From contig NMRA01000006.1 of the NCBI GenBank assembly GCA_002633005.1, positions 1,260,442 through 1,324,441 on the forward strand: a stretch of DNA of 64,000 bases. Reading direction: 5' to 3'. A program made the position numbers and the translations under genes. This DNA comes from Phoronis australis. Lineage: Eukaryota; Phoronida; Phoronidae. Each line of letters opens with the position of its first letter. The first letter of the stretch is position 1. A model generated the notes under the pieces. It saw nothing but the letters and a program-made list of their open reading frames with translations. It made no database searches and was not told the origin of the DNA. This document shows, one piece after another, positions 34,930 through 48,000 of this stretch.

Positions 34930-35999
34930 TATCAGTGCATTGTGGTTTTATTACTGTTCAAATGTAAAGTCTTGTTCCAGTTGTGTATGCTATTTTTTCC
35001 AAAAATGATAAGCAAAATTAGCTTTTATAACTTTCCAGAGACTGACTGCACAGTTCAAAACCATTGTTGGCTCTTTTAGAACGCTATACAACTTGAACCA
35101 TGTAAACTGAAACTTCTAGGCTGTATACTGAGAAATCTTAGATAATGGAAGACCTATTTCTGCCATAGTGAACATTTCAATTGTAGAGACTGCTAACAGA
35201 GAATACACAGCAGTGCTCCCACCAATACATGTAATTTATAACTTGGTACAACACTGAATTAAACAGCGCGCTTGACGATTACCGATACTTATAAAATACT
35301 ACTTCCAAACTATGTTCAACAAATGCCATAAAGAAGATGCATTATACATGAAACAATATCACTGAAAAACTTAGGAGACAAAGGGTTGACTTACAGAGAA
35401 ATTAAACTCGACTTTCACCTGCTGATTCTTTTGTGTGACTGTAAGCTCTGACGTGCTTACTAACACAGCACTGTGAACCAACACAATTAGGCTCGTTCGT
35501 CAAGTTTAATCGAATGTGATACCAGATCAGATCGTGATGTTGGAAATGTCTTGGTTTTAACAGGCCAGAGGTCCGGGGAATGGTACATAACGATAGTTTT
35601 CATCGATGACAGATTAAAGCAGCCTCAAACCTGCCTTTCGCCTGCTTTTAAGTCGAATCGGATGTGACTTCAAGGCTTCCACAGAACACGATAGTTTGTA
35701 ATTGCTAAGACCAAGCTCTACAAATTTGCTCATCTTAGTAAGACAGAAGGAGATAACAAATTTATCACGAATGAAAGTTCCACTTCTTGGTGAGAGTGTG
35801 TGGGCTTATAGACACTTGTTAAATATGTAGACTAACACGACAGAAAATGTTGGCAAAAGAAAACCAGCACTAACTGCACATGGATTTACATACACTGACA
35901 TGGTTAAGACGAGAACGCAGGACTTCACATCAGAAACATTGCACTGTTGAATGTCAAATATGATGTCGAAGGGTGGCGAACTTCACCCCTGGATCAGCC
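34930..35999 (-). other. THOP1: THOP 3'UTR
   Basis: From the TAA to just past the minus-strand AATAAA at 34952-34947, about 1.07 kb with no other canonical signal seen. The 3' limit overlaps the end of the PTCH 3'UTR on the other strand. Inferred from signals only. Confidence 0.45.
34947..34952 (-). terminator. THOP poly(A) signal AATAAA (minus strand)
   Basis: tttatt on the plus strand, i.e. AATAAA for the oppositely transcribed peptidase gene, 1.05 kb past its stop codon. I saw no other canonical AATAAA on the minus strand between the stop and this site. It lies about 35 bp from the PTCH signal. Confidence 0.5.
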
Positions 36000-36086
36000 T
36001 TACTCTGACTTGAGGCCTTTACTAATGAGGAATGGTTCTTGTTTGGGTTCACGTCCAAGGAAGTTTCGCAACATCACATCTCCATC
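36000..36086 (-). CDS. THOP1: THOP exon 16: C-terminus and stop
   Basis: Acceptor catattacag. Encodes [20 protein letters not shown] and ISKGLKSE, then TAA at 36002-36000. MLRxFLGRxPxQxxFLxSKGL is the conserved end of THOP/neurolysin, so the exon is certain despite lying 9.1 kb from exon 15. Confidence 0.96.
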   Translation of the reverse strand, partial: DGDVMLRNFLGREPKQEPFLISKGLKSE

Positions 36087-39000
36087 CTGTAATATGTCAA
36101 GTCACACATTTATCATCCTCCTGGATTCCAACGTACTGACAGAGACATCTATTAGCAACAGTTACTACCTCACCAGTAAGAAATGATAAGCATTTGAACG
36201 CAGACCAAGTAGTCTGGGCTTGAATGTCAAACAATGTTGAAATTGAGAAACCTAACAAAGATATGAAATAAAAATAATCCTTAAAACAGGTTTAATGTTA
36301 TTCTGATAATGCTTCTAGAAATTACTCAACTCATATGGATTGACAAAACCTAAACTTGGGCAAATGTGTTTTCAAAATGCTAATTGACAATACAAAATCT
36401 GGCATTGCAGTATCTCTTGAATTTTGAGGAAACTCCAAATATACCTTTTGGTAAAAGCTCATTCATGTTATGTTTTAACAGCACCACACTGTAAATTTGT
36501 CATTGTTGAAAGATGGCATGCATGTGCTTCAGTTGTTCTTCACTGCAAAATGTTGAAATGTGAACCCAGCAAACACAATGGAGTGCCTTAATCCTCAATG
36601 AAATACTTCACCTAAACCACAAACTGTGAATTAGCATGTCCATAAATCAAGACAAAACTGCACCCATCAAAATTTAAACACAATCCCTTAATTTGAATTA
36701 GATTTCATGCCAGCTTGGTTCGATTTGTTATTTGTGAAACTGACCAAGGGTGAACATTTTTACAATCTGAATGACTGAAGGGAGTGGTTGTAATAGACAG
36801 TGTGTGGTCCTGGATGATTTTATGTCTGGAGCCACTTGTAACAGTGTCATGTTAATTGGATTACAGAGTGTATAGCAGTTATGTAATACACAGTTATGTA
36901 ATACACATTTGACTGGATGAAAAGAGGAGTGTGATATATTTGATTCTCAGAACCTTTTTGGTTTAATTGATAGATGTAACCGCTAAGCACTCGCTGACAT
37001 GAACTGGTTCTATTAAAGAGCAGTGAAGAATGACCGATAGTCATAGGACTATCAAGTGAACTCATTTTACATTCAGCTAAATAATATTTTCGGATGTATT
37101 GGTATTTCTCAGACACGCAAGGATGATCAATAAAATGTTCAACAAACATAGGAAAGTACACCCAAGTGGAATTATTTTACAACAAAACATTGTTTTTTCA
37201 TGGTTTTCCAATATGTTGTACATTTGTTTTGTGAGGAAAACATCCTCACTACACATGACTTGTGGAAGCATTTAAGATGTAAGGCAGCCCATATCCTGAA
37301 ATAAAATCAAGCACGTAAGTGACTTTTTAATGAAAACACTACAAGGGAATGTAGTGGTATTCTTAGTCACTTGATTAGCCAGTTGAGCAACATGTCCCAC
37401 CCTGTCTATCATGCCAACCTGGACAACCCCCAGAGCCGGCACACAGTGCTACATATGGGTGCAAAACCAAATGCACTCTACTCATTGGAGTATCAGATGA
37501 TGGCTAATGATCAGGGATGACTAATGAGCCTGTCATCTCATCTGTTCACTAGATGTCAGGTCAGTGTCGCCTCAGCTGGCAGTAAATGGCTAATTGTGTT
37601 GACACTCAGTGTTGACACCCCTGAGACACACAAGGACCATGGCCAGTAAAGACTGCAAACCATTAATGACAAGTGAAAAAGTTATCCAGTTTCCTCTAAA
37701 GTTACATAAATGCCACTCTGTGGAGGGAATGAGACTTCAAAGGTGACTGCGTTGAGCCTATTTCATTCATGTGTCAAGCCTTTTGTTGCAGGCTACAAAT
37801 GGCCAACAATACCGAGAGCCTGGTTTTACAGAGTTTCAGTGAAGTGAGACAAGATAGAGAGTGTGGGGAACTAAGGTTCAGTTACTACTTTCCTTCCTTG
37901 CTTTATTTGTACACATGGCCATCGGGCCCAAAGTACAACAAACAAGCAAACAAGATCATTGGAGTGCTATGCACACTGGTCAGTAATACACCAGCTGTTC
38001 CATTTTTTAGATGTGTAGTATACATATTTCACAACTGAGATATCGGGATTACATAATAGTCTATGAAATATAAACAAAGAGGGACTTGTCCAGAGGCTCT
38101 CACTTATAATAAACTTAACTCTGATTTCGGAAAAGCGCCGCAAACAAACAAAAAGTGACATTCATCCTCGACACAGTTCCTCGAGCATAATGTACACACT
38201 TTGTCTTGATATATCACATTTACGTGCCGGCCAGTTTCTACTGCCAGTCTGTGGTTTGCACATCGAAAACGTGTAAAACCTTGCACGAACACACTTGGAA
38301 GATTTTCAATTTCTAAATAGTTTTCATGTATAAATACAACCTTAAAATTTTTGTAATAGTTAAATTTACAATTGGAATCAACATCGGACTGCCATCTTTG
38401 CAAAGCACACTCCTTAACCGGTTGTGAGAAAATATTTACAAACGACTCTTGACATGCGACTCCTTGGTTTACCCAAACATCATAGAAACCATACATTGAC
38501 AACAAATTGCAGACTGAGCTTGCCCAATTATACATATGTCTACCATTTTCATCTAGTCTGTACAACATGTTGTAAGCGGCCCTTGGATAACATTCCCGTG
38601 GCATATTCAAAATGTTAAACCAGTATTTAATACAGCTAACAAAGTATGCTGTAAACATAGGGTATCTGCCACATTCACCCACTACTGAAGCGTTAGAGCA
38701 AGAACTGCCAAGTCCCAGGGTCCATTTACAAAATTTTAAATGAATTTTTCTAAACACCCGTATTGTTTAGAACCCAAAATCTCGGCACCATAACACAATG
38801 TTGGGTACACCAGTTGATCAAATAACTGAAAGGCAAGTGATGGGGGCATATCGCGACATCTGCGCTGTAATTTCAAAACACGTGATGCAGCTATATTTGC
38901 TTGACAAGAAAAAGTTTTTCTCGCTTTCGACCAGTTACTAACTCCCTCTTGTGTCACTTTCTACAAGTGAATAAGTTAAAAATTTGACCAGCTTGAATCT

Positions 39001-42000
39001 CAAGTCACCCAATTCAACTAACAAGATTACTCATCAGTTACCTATGTCACAGAAAAATAATTACAAAATTTGTCATTTCCAATTTTCCAAATAACCACCT
39101 TGCTCCAAATAATAACCACCTTGCTCCAAATATCAAAACAAATACAAAGTGCTGTTTCATGTCATCTCTACAGTACAAACCTTTTTATTAATTGTCATTT
39201 TTGTTTTAAAAATGGACAAAATAGATTAATATGTGAAAAATGACAGAAATTTTAAGATATCATGAAACAGCGATGTTGGCTGCGCAACAATAAACAACTT
39301 GCAAATGAAATAAACATGAAGACTCAAACAAAAAAAAACTCCAAAAACAATGATACAAAAGTTCTGCTACTTTTCTTATCTTTATTTTGTCACAGTTTAT
39401 CAATTCTCTTAAAATAAATAGTTATTAATCATCTCGTTTATAACTTCTTCCTTTATCACAGATGCAAAGTATTAAACATTTCCTACTACTGATGCCAAAG
39501 TATTAAATATTTCCTACTATTAATGCCAAAGAAAGCATAGCTGGTTCTGGTCCGTAGCCTAACACCTTTTTGAAACTTGTGCTCACCGACCAAGTCAAGA
39601 AATCAATTTCAGCCATGGTCTATTTTTTTTGGAAATATTTTTTGAAAAGCTGCACAAAGGGGCGGGGCACACTAAACAGTATTTGAAACACCATGGTTTG
39701 TCAAGCCCTGAATGAAAAAAATCTACGCATCATTTAGATCATTTTTTGACAAAGTGACCAACTAAAAAGATAACGCACTACCAACTCAGTTTTCCCCATC
39801 CAACTATGCTTTTGTGGGCTATCTCATCATTAGTTTCAACTCAAAAGTACCATGCATCCAGTCACAAAAATCATAAATATTTGCATGTTCCTGTCTCCCC
39901 CAACACTTAATTTTTAACCAATTCACAACAATTTCGTTGAAATACATGCTACCATTAAATCAACGAAAATCTTTTAGTGCATTCTGATCTTGTTTTAAAT
40001 ACGTAATAATTTAGCTAGGCAACAGCCACAAAATTCCAACTGAACATGACAAGACCGACACCAGCACCCCCTATTGTTTATTTCTGTTTCCACTCTCCCT
40101 GGTGGGTGGCCATGTTTACAGACCCAAAACAGAAACAGTGAGGTTAACACTTCCACCAACCATCCTTGTGTGGTGGTGTCAAGGATCATGGCACTGGTCC
40201 CACACTAGGTAATGTGTATATGCTCTATCATGGGTGGCCATGTTTAGCCAGTAAACACTGCTAACCAGTCTGTCTGGGCGATGTGGTAATTAAAGATGGT
40301 TGTTGGGTAACGCAAATGATTACTATTGCACACTGACAGGTCATAAAAGGAAAACACATTTCTGTAACTGGATCGAAGAAATATTAAATATATTTGACTC
40401 ACAAGGTTTTCAATGTCTTCCTTGCAGAGTACATGTGCACACTCGGGTCACTTTTTAAATAAATAATGACTATTTAAGAAGTTCCTTTTGCTCAATTGTT
40501 CTGCACATTGTCACTTGTCAGTGCCCAGGTTTTGCAGGCAGATGTAGCTCGTAGATGTACATGTCTTAAACTTAGTGTTTTTGTAGTTTACAATTCATTC
40601 CTAGTACTAAGTATTTTTTAATCAATAGTACAATTCCCAATATAAGTTCTACTTTACTCAACCATCATTCCTACGAAGCTATACTTGTTTTCTCCAATCA
40701 TCATACATATTTGCTCGCCTCAAATCTAAGACAGGCATGAGGCTGCTTCCAGATGTGCTGATAAGTTGAAAGCTCAAAATAAGTACATTTTTAGTTCTAT
40801 CCATTTGAAGGAAACCACTACCATATTTTCTAGAAACATCTGTTTTTCAAAATTGCTTTGCTTACAATTTGATTGATATTTCCCTAAACAACGAATTTAA
40901 CAAGACTGTTGTTATCTGCATGTGTAAGAACTTTTGCAAATATTATTATTATACACATGATTGTGCTTACAAAACCATGAAATTAGTCAATGCAGACACC
41001 TGAAACCTTCAACCATGTTCGTATAATGTGATTTTGACATTGTGGCACCAGGTTCACATGTCTATATGAGATAATTATCCTATACACTTACCATAGGCCC
41101 ATGTGATACGCGTGTTATTAAATCATCAGATATGACGGAGCTATATTTATTTCTAAATATATAAAATGCCTATTTGACATGAATTTACAAATCAAAAAGG
41201 CATTTGATACAGAATCAGGTGAGGTTCATCAAAATCTAACTCAAGCTTCATGCAAAGCTGAGACACTTACCAGCTTAGATGCAGATATGTGTGACATATA
41301 ATGACATGTTTAATGTCCACAGTCACGCAGGTTTTCTATGCAACATTGCTAAAATGTGATATTCAAATACACAAAAAAATACCAAATATTTTAAATTTGT
41401 CATACCGAGGATGCTTTGATACAAAAGTGAGAAAATTTCAATTCTATCAAAGTAACAATCTGGTCATGATATTTTTGGATTTTGTAAAGCTATATAAAGT
41501 AGAAATATATGCTACATTTTAGTCGTTTATAATTACAAAAATCGCATGCACAGAAAGTTTTAACAAGGGTCTTTGTGGCACATGTCACATAGTCTATGAT
41601 CAGCACTGACTAGTGGTTGATTTTTAAAAACACAAGAACATAGGGTGCAACCCACACTGTATGAGTACACACTTCCCTCAGGTAAAGCTTCTCCAGTGGC
41701 ATGTAAAAATGTTTTACTAACGTACACTGTTTGTAACAGTGTTATAATATTCCGATTTGTGATATGGAAATGCTTTTGAAATCGGACCACGTTCAAACAC
41801 TTTTGCATATCACAAATCTCGACATAATGACCACTGATACAAACATGCAATTTGTATAACATGTATACCCTAGACTAATTTTGACAGCACATTTTGGAAA
41901 TAATTTGCAGGAGATTAATATTGTAATATTTGTCAATATTTATTTATAAATGCTCCAGAAATCAAACACTTTCCAGGTACATGTATACAGCATTTAAAAA

Positions 42001-45000
42001 ATATTTGCATAATTAGCAAATCTTCAGAAATACACAAACTCTCTCTGTGAGACAATCTTTTGGGAAACCGAGAAAATTCACAAGAGGAACCGTACTTTAG
42101 ATGTTTACATAATATTTTTTTAAACAAAACTATGTTTTCATTGATGTACTTCTAGTTTTAGAAAAACATAGAATAAAAATTTTTAAAATTACACTGTAAC
42201 TTAACATTCATTCACATGCTACTAGACTTGGTCTCCACAGACAAATGTGAGCATCTAAAGTCTAACATAGACACCCACATGTTTATGAGCCCAAATGTGT
42301 ACAACAAGGGTAAAACATTTGCCAAAACATTTGGCTTTACTCACACAAGAACTGTCTAGAAATAAAAACACATTTCCCCTGAATAAGAAAAGCAAAACAG
42401 CTGACAGCCAACAAGCCATGGCACTTGGTAGAACAGTAAATATAATCCAATAATTCAGGGACCTTCCTCAACTCATAGGAAAGCCGACTGTTACTTCTGA
42501 GAGGCGAACTTATTGGTGGGAATCCCGTCCCACCTTATCGGCAAGGCCTCAAGTACTCACAGCTAACGTTTTGTAAAAAGAGACACTAATCGTGAGGGGA
42601 ATTCTTTAATCATCGGAGGAAATTTTTGGGGAATGACAAGGAAATTTTTGCTCAATTTATTAATGTTTTTCATAGTGAATGATGCCAAATACCAAGGCAA
42701 AAAGGGCCCTGAATATACCGACCTCACTAACCAATTACTTCAGTGTTGGCCATTTTACAAGGACCAACTAGTAAGTTGAGTACATTCGTGAGAAACTTTC
42801 TTTTCACTACAATCATTTTGCTTTTTCTGCAACAAAGGCAGCATATGGAATGGTAATAATTAATTATTGACTTCCAGCTCCTAAAAGTCACAAGCAGGGT
42901 TATCTTTGAAAACAAATTTAGTTAATTTCCAGAAGCTTTAGTTTAATTTGATTTGTTTTTTTAATACAGCAAGTAAGCATTCCTAATGAAACATGATAAC
43001 AAAAAAGATGAATGTTGTCTCCACGATTACTTTCTCTAACTTGATTTAATCAAGTTTGAAATTTGTTATTTCAGCCTGACCTAATAACATTTATAATGAA
43101 ACTTCCAAAATTTAGGTACTGAAAATTCAATCAATCTTCTCAAAAATTAGAAACTGCCTTTTCAGTGCTCAAACAAGTCCCAATATTTGGTCAATAGAAG
43201 ATGAAAATTAATGGCATGTAAAATTATCAATATGCTTTTATAAGAATAACGACCAATTTTGAACAAAAATTGTAACAATTGTCACCTTATTCATAGAAAT
43301 TCCAGTCTCCTAAATTGAATAAAGAACTTTTAAAAAAAATCACTTCTAGTAGATCTCTACATGAAGCGAAGCTACAGACTGAACAGAGCACAATCAAAAA
43401 GAGTAATCATTGTAACTTCAACATGCTATTATTGGTGGGTCTGACCTCAAGATACAAAACATTGCATTGACCAGCAACCAAATGCCAAGAATGGGCGCCA
43501 TGACAGCAAATGTATAGCAAAAAAATTCCATTAGATTTGAATGTCTTAAATGCCCTTTGAGATAGAAAACCAATTGGGAAACGGAAGCACTGACAAGGTT
43601 AGACTATGTGTTGGAAAACAAGTCACACTTCAGAATATCATTTACCATAAAAATTCTTCAATTTGAGACAGTTATTGCAAAAATTGCCATACTTTTATCT
43701 TTCAGAGTCTTACCACATTGTTGTAAATGCTCAAAATTTTACCAAATTTTGTTTGGTAATATCTATGCCATACAAACCATGCTAAAACCAAAGTAAATTT
43801 TCCTGAAAAGTTATTTTTAGGGCGAAATCTGACAACATGAAATTTCACCTGTCAGCCGTATTGTGTCCCAAACTGAAGAATTTTTACCATGATAACTTTA
43901 GCAGCAGGTTCAGATAATGGCACTGCAGCGACATCTATTGACCTCTTAGAAAGTTCAAACAGAAGTGGAACATAAGAGGATCATTCTTAATAGAACTACT
44001 AAAAACATGGACCCTATACAAACATGAATTCCTAGCTACTATGAAACATTCTGGTCTGTGATATCAGCGAGTACAACCCTACTGACAGAAGAGCTTGGAA
44101 CACTCCTATCAGAACAACAAATGACAATATAACCTAGTCTTAAGTTTCCCAAAAGATTACAATGGTCATCACCATGGAACTTCAACTACATTTTTCATCC
44201 AACGTTTCCACAGGTCACAAAGTTGCTTTCATCAAGAGTGAAAACAGAACACCAGAAAAACATGTGCGTAGATTGTATGTCAAATGATTAGAGTGAAACA
44301 ACGGGCACGTCATTTATTCAATCTTCACACATAAATGCATGCACATACTAATGCTCCTTGTTGGGTGGTCGGGTTACAAATGTTGAATGTGTCTAGCTGG
44401 ACCATTGAAAGAAAGAAAAATGAGCGTGGTTTATTCTGATTTGTGGCTCACTCTTTTTGAGACCTGTGCTCACAAACCAAAAAAAACACTCGCCCACATC
44501 ACTTTAAGCTGAGGTCTTGTGATTTTTGAAAAGTTAACAGAAGCACACAAGCAACTGTAAAGTTGTGAAAAAGTGAACAACTAATAACAAATATCACACC
44601 ACCGACTTGATTTTCAAAAAAGACGGAGACCAGAGTCTATGCTTTTTTGTCCTAAGGAACAGCATCCAATTTCTTACAAAACTAAAACAAAAAAACACAA
44701 GCAGGATCCCGTTTGTTTACAGAATTTTTAGCTAGATTTTTCTCACAGCAAGACAGTTATGAACTCTCCAAAGGGTAGATTATCAACGTAGCAGAATTCA
44801 AAAAACACGGTCACAACCTACAGAATGCTACTAGAATTTCCTGCCCAGTCAGAATACTTTTAAAGAGCTTAGCCACTGTATGACTTACACTCACTCTACA
44901 GTACCATACAAAAGTGAATGAACAAAATGACCAAAAATTCCCAACAATACTGGTTGAGAGCAAACATGACTCATTGTTACAAGAACCGACCATTATGATT

Positions 45001-48000
45001 GGCAGTCGTAATCAGAGAATTTGACGAAAAGTCAACAAGACAAAAACACTATGCCATAGTAAGAATTTCATCAAAAGATTACTCATTAAAAATCCTTTTT
45101 TATTTAGACGTTATGATGGGGGCACACAATTTTGTCTGATTTTTTTTGACAAGTACTGTAGTTGCCTTTGACTAATAGCCAGAGGCATGGAGAACAGTAA
45201 CTAAGACTACTGTACTACTGACCAGAGATCCACCAGGCTGCAGTATATGTTGTCTGTAGTCCATGCCAGTCTTGGCGTTCATCACTCCTTCCTTCTTAAA
45301 TCGTGAGTAGAACATATCCATGCAGAACACTTCACTCCACTGTAATACAGATAACAACACTTTCAGTCTGCATAGAAAACATTTAACCCTTCCAAAAATG
45401 GGAAGGTGACGTTATCTCTCAAAAATATTTGTCAACTTCAACGAAAATCACTCAAGGAACTCCAGACATACAAAGACAAATGTAAAAAAAATGAATTTAG
45501 GAACCACAGCAGTAGTGGAATCCATCCATCTACTGTCAAATTTATAGGAATACAATTGCAAAATTTCAAAAACATCTTGCAAGACGTTTAGGAGATACAA
45601 CCGCAAATGCGAAAAAATGTCACAAGGGGGCACCACAGCAGTTTGACCCGTATGAGTATCCACGCCAATCATGCTCTTGTCAGAAGGAACACATCTTCCA
45701 ATTTTCATAATGATCCTCTGCACGGTTTGACAGATACAGAAGCACACGACAAAAAACAGATTAAAAATAATTAAAATGCCCACTAGTCGGTGCAGAATAC
45801 GTTGAATCCATAGGAAAGGTGTTGTTGTCCTCATAATACAAATTTGTTTGCAAAATTTCATGGAAAAGCATCATGGAACTCTGAAGTTACAGAGGCAAAC
45901 GAAAAAATAAAATTGCTACTGGGGAGCGCAGCTGTAGTTAGATTGGTATGAAACTAGGTGTCATCTCTTGTCATCTCCATAGAAGCACATCCACTAAATT
46001 TCCGAAAGATATTGCAAAGAGTAAAGGAGTTACAACCGTGGACGAAAAAAAAATTGCCACTAGGGGGTGCCAGAGTAGTTGAACACATCCGAAAATCAAC
46101 GACAGCCTTGGTCTTCTCATCGGGAACACATCTCCAAATTTTAATGATCTTCAAGCTGTTTGGTTGACAGAGAGGGTGATGTCAAAAACATATTCAAAAA
46201 TGTTTGAAATGGCCACCAGGTGGAGCACAATATGTCAAATCTGCCCGTCTCCTTAATAGAAACTTGTTTGCAAATTTCATGAAAATGAAAACAACCGCAA
46301 TACGTTGAAACTATCTGAAAACGGAAGCCTGTTGACTCTTTAATAGAAACCTATTTATTAAATTTCCTAAAACTGTGCCTACTAGTAAGAGTGGCAAAGA
46401 CACAAAAGACAACGATATAATAAAATTGCCACTAGAGGGGCACAACAGTAGTGGGAACCATCCAAATATCGCCGTTGTTCGTTGTCAACTTGATAAAAAT
46501 ACATTTGCCAAATTTAATACAGATCTTGCCGAGGGTTGGGAGATAGAGACATAGACGCAAAAAAATGCCACTAGGAGGTGCCACATTAGTCCGAGTTGTC
46601 TAACAATAATCATCAGTCGTCCTCTTCACACCAATTTTCAAAATCATCCTTTGAGAGGTTCGGTTGATAGAGGGGCAGACGCCAAAAACAGACTAGAAAA
46701 AAGTAAAAATGTGGGCGCATAAAAATGTTTTATATACTTCCATGCCAGTTTAATGACTGTGAACCTAAACACTTTTAGCAGCAACATGATTTCAGGTTTC
46801 AGTTTGCTTGGATTTAATTTTTATATCATAATCCATATTCTTCAAATCTATCGTTTGCAAACAAACGTACAGTTTAAGTAATTTGTTTCTTTGGATTTCT
46901 TGTGACAACCAATTTCTAAAATGGCTTTAAAATCTGGCATTTATAACTGTATTCAAGTGCTATATGACAAAAATAGGAGATTCTGTGAAAAGGTCTCAAA
47001 ATGATTATAATTACAGATGAATAACAATTGTCCACAACTGACCACTCCATCATTGTCCACATTTGACCACTGCATCATGCACTCAATCGGCCAAGTTTGA
47101 ACAACTGTTTGTGGCAACCATTAACTCATACAAAAAATAGTGTATAGGGGACCTTCTATATTGGCCTGCTCTTGAGTAAGGACACAATGAAAATGACTTC
47201 CACTTGATCCCGACTCAGATTTGGTGGACAGAAATTTAATTACTACATAGTGGTTCATTAATTTAAATAAAGCAGATTAATATATTCCACTCTCAGCACC
47301 TCCTACTGTTCAATTAGGTCAAGCTGACTTATTTGTTTTTTACATCGGCTGGGATCGAAATTCTCCCGCTTTGTGAGTCACAGCCCTGAGTTCGCAGGGT
47401 GCAGAATCTTCTTCATAGTGGGAAATGTATGGATATGTCAAGAGGTTTGTCTTTTTCTGTAAGCCATTAGTACAACCAACTGCACAGCAGTGACAATATG
47501 CCGGCATTATGATAGCAGAAAAGGTATGCTGTTTATACCAGCAGGTTGAAACCTCTTGTCTGCATTACATGGAACCTATAGGTGGCGCTGAATGCCTGAC
47601 CACCAAATATCTGATCGCCATCTGGCAGGATAGTGCATTTCAATATGGCACAGCTATTTGGATAGCCAGCTATTGGAAAACAACACTGAAGCTTGAAAAA
47701 TACCACTTAAGCTTACAAAGCACCGTTTAATGCTGGTCAAAAAACAAGCTGTTATTGCTGGAGACGTGGCTGTATAAAGAACAGGCAGGTCTGTTTAAGT
47801 GCCAATCATAGACTCAAGCAGAAACAAACTGTCAGTTCTTCTGAACACTACAAATTTTGTCTAATCTGCGAAAAAATGAAAAATGCTGGTTCAGAACAGC
47901 TTCAGTAAGTCCACAAGATAATTGAATCTTGGATTAAAGTTTTCAAAGGTGCATTTTGGCCTCTGTTTAGCCAATAATGTTGAATTCCTAAGCAAAGCGC

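Larger units (their letters stand above)
33834..34930 (+). other. PTCH1: PTCH 3'UTR exon
   Basis: A strong acceptor (polypyrimidine tract, then tttctgtttcag) ends at 33833 and pairs with gtaagc at 32857. The stretch from there to the AATAAA at 34908 has no coding potential. The 3' limit is set about 20 bases after that signal. Splicing here is inferred from the sites only. Confidence 0.55.

Noticed and set aside
41560-41862. Minus-strand Cys-rich open frame (GCTLC...CDMCHKDPC)
   Set aside because: Looks faintly zinc-finger-like, but there is no recognisable spacing, no flanking splice sites and no neighbouring similar units.
44641-44760. KRDPA-like reading considered as the THOP last exon
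   Set aside because: No match beyond four residues and an immediate stop. The true last exon at 36000-36086 matches the conserved C-terminus in full.
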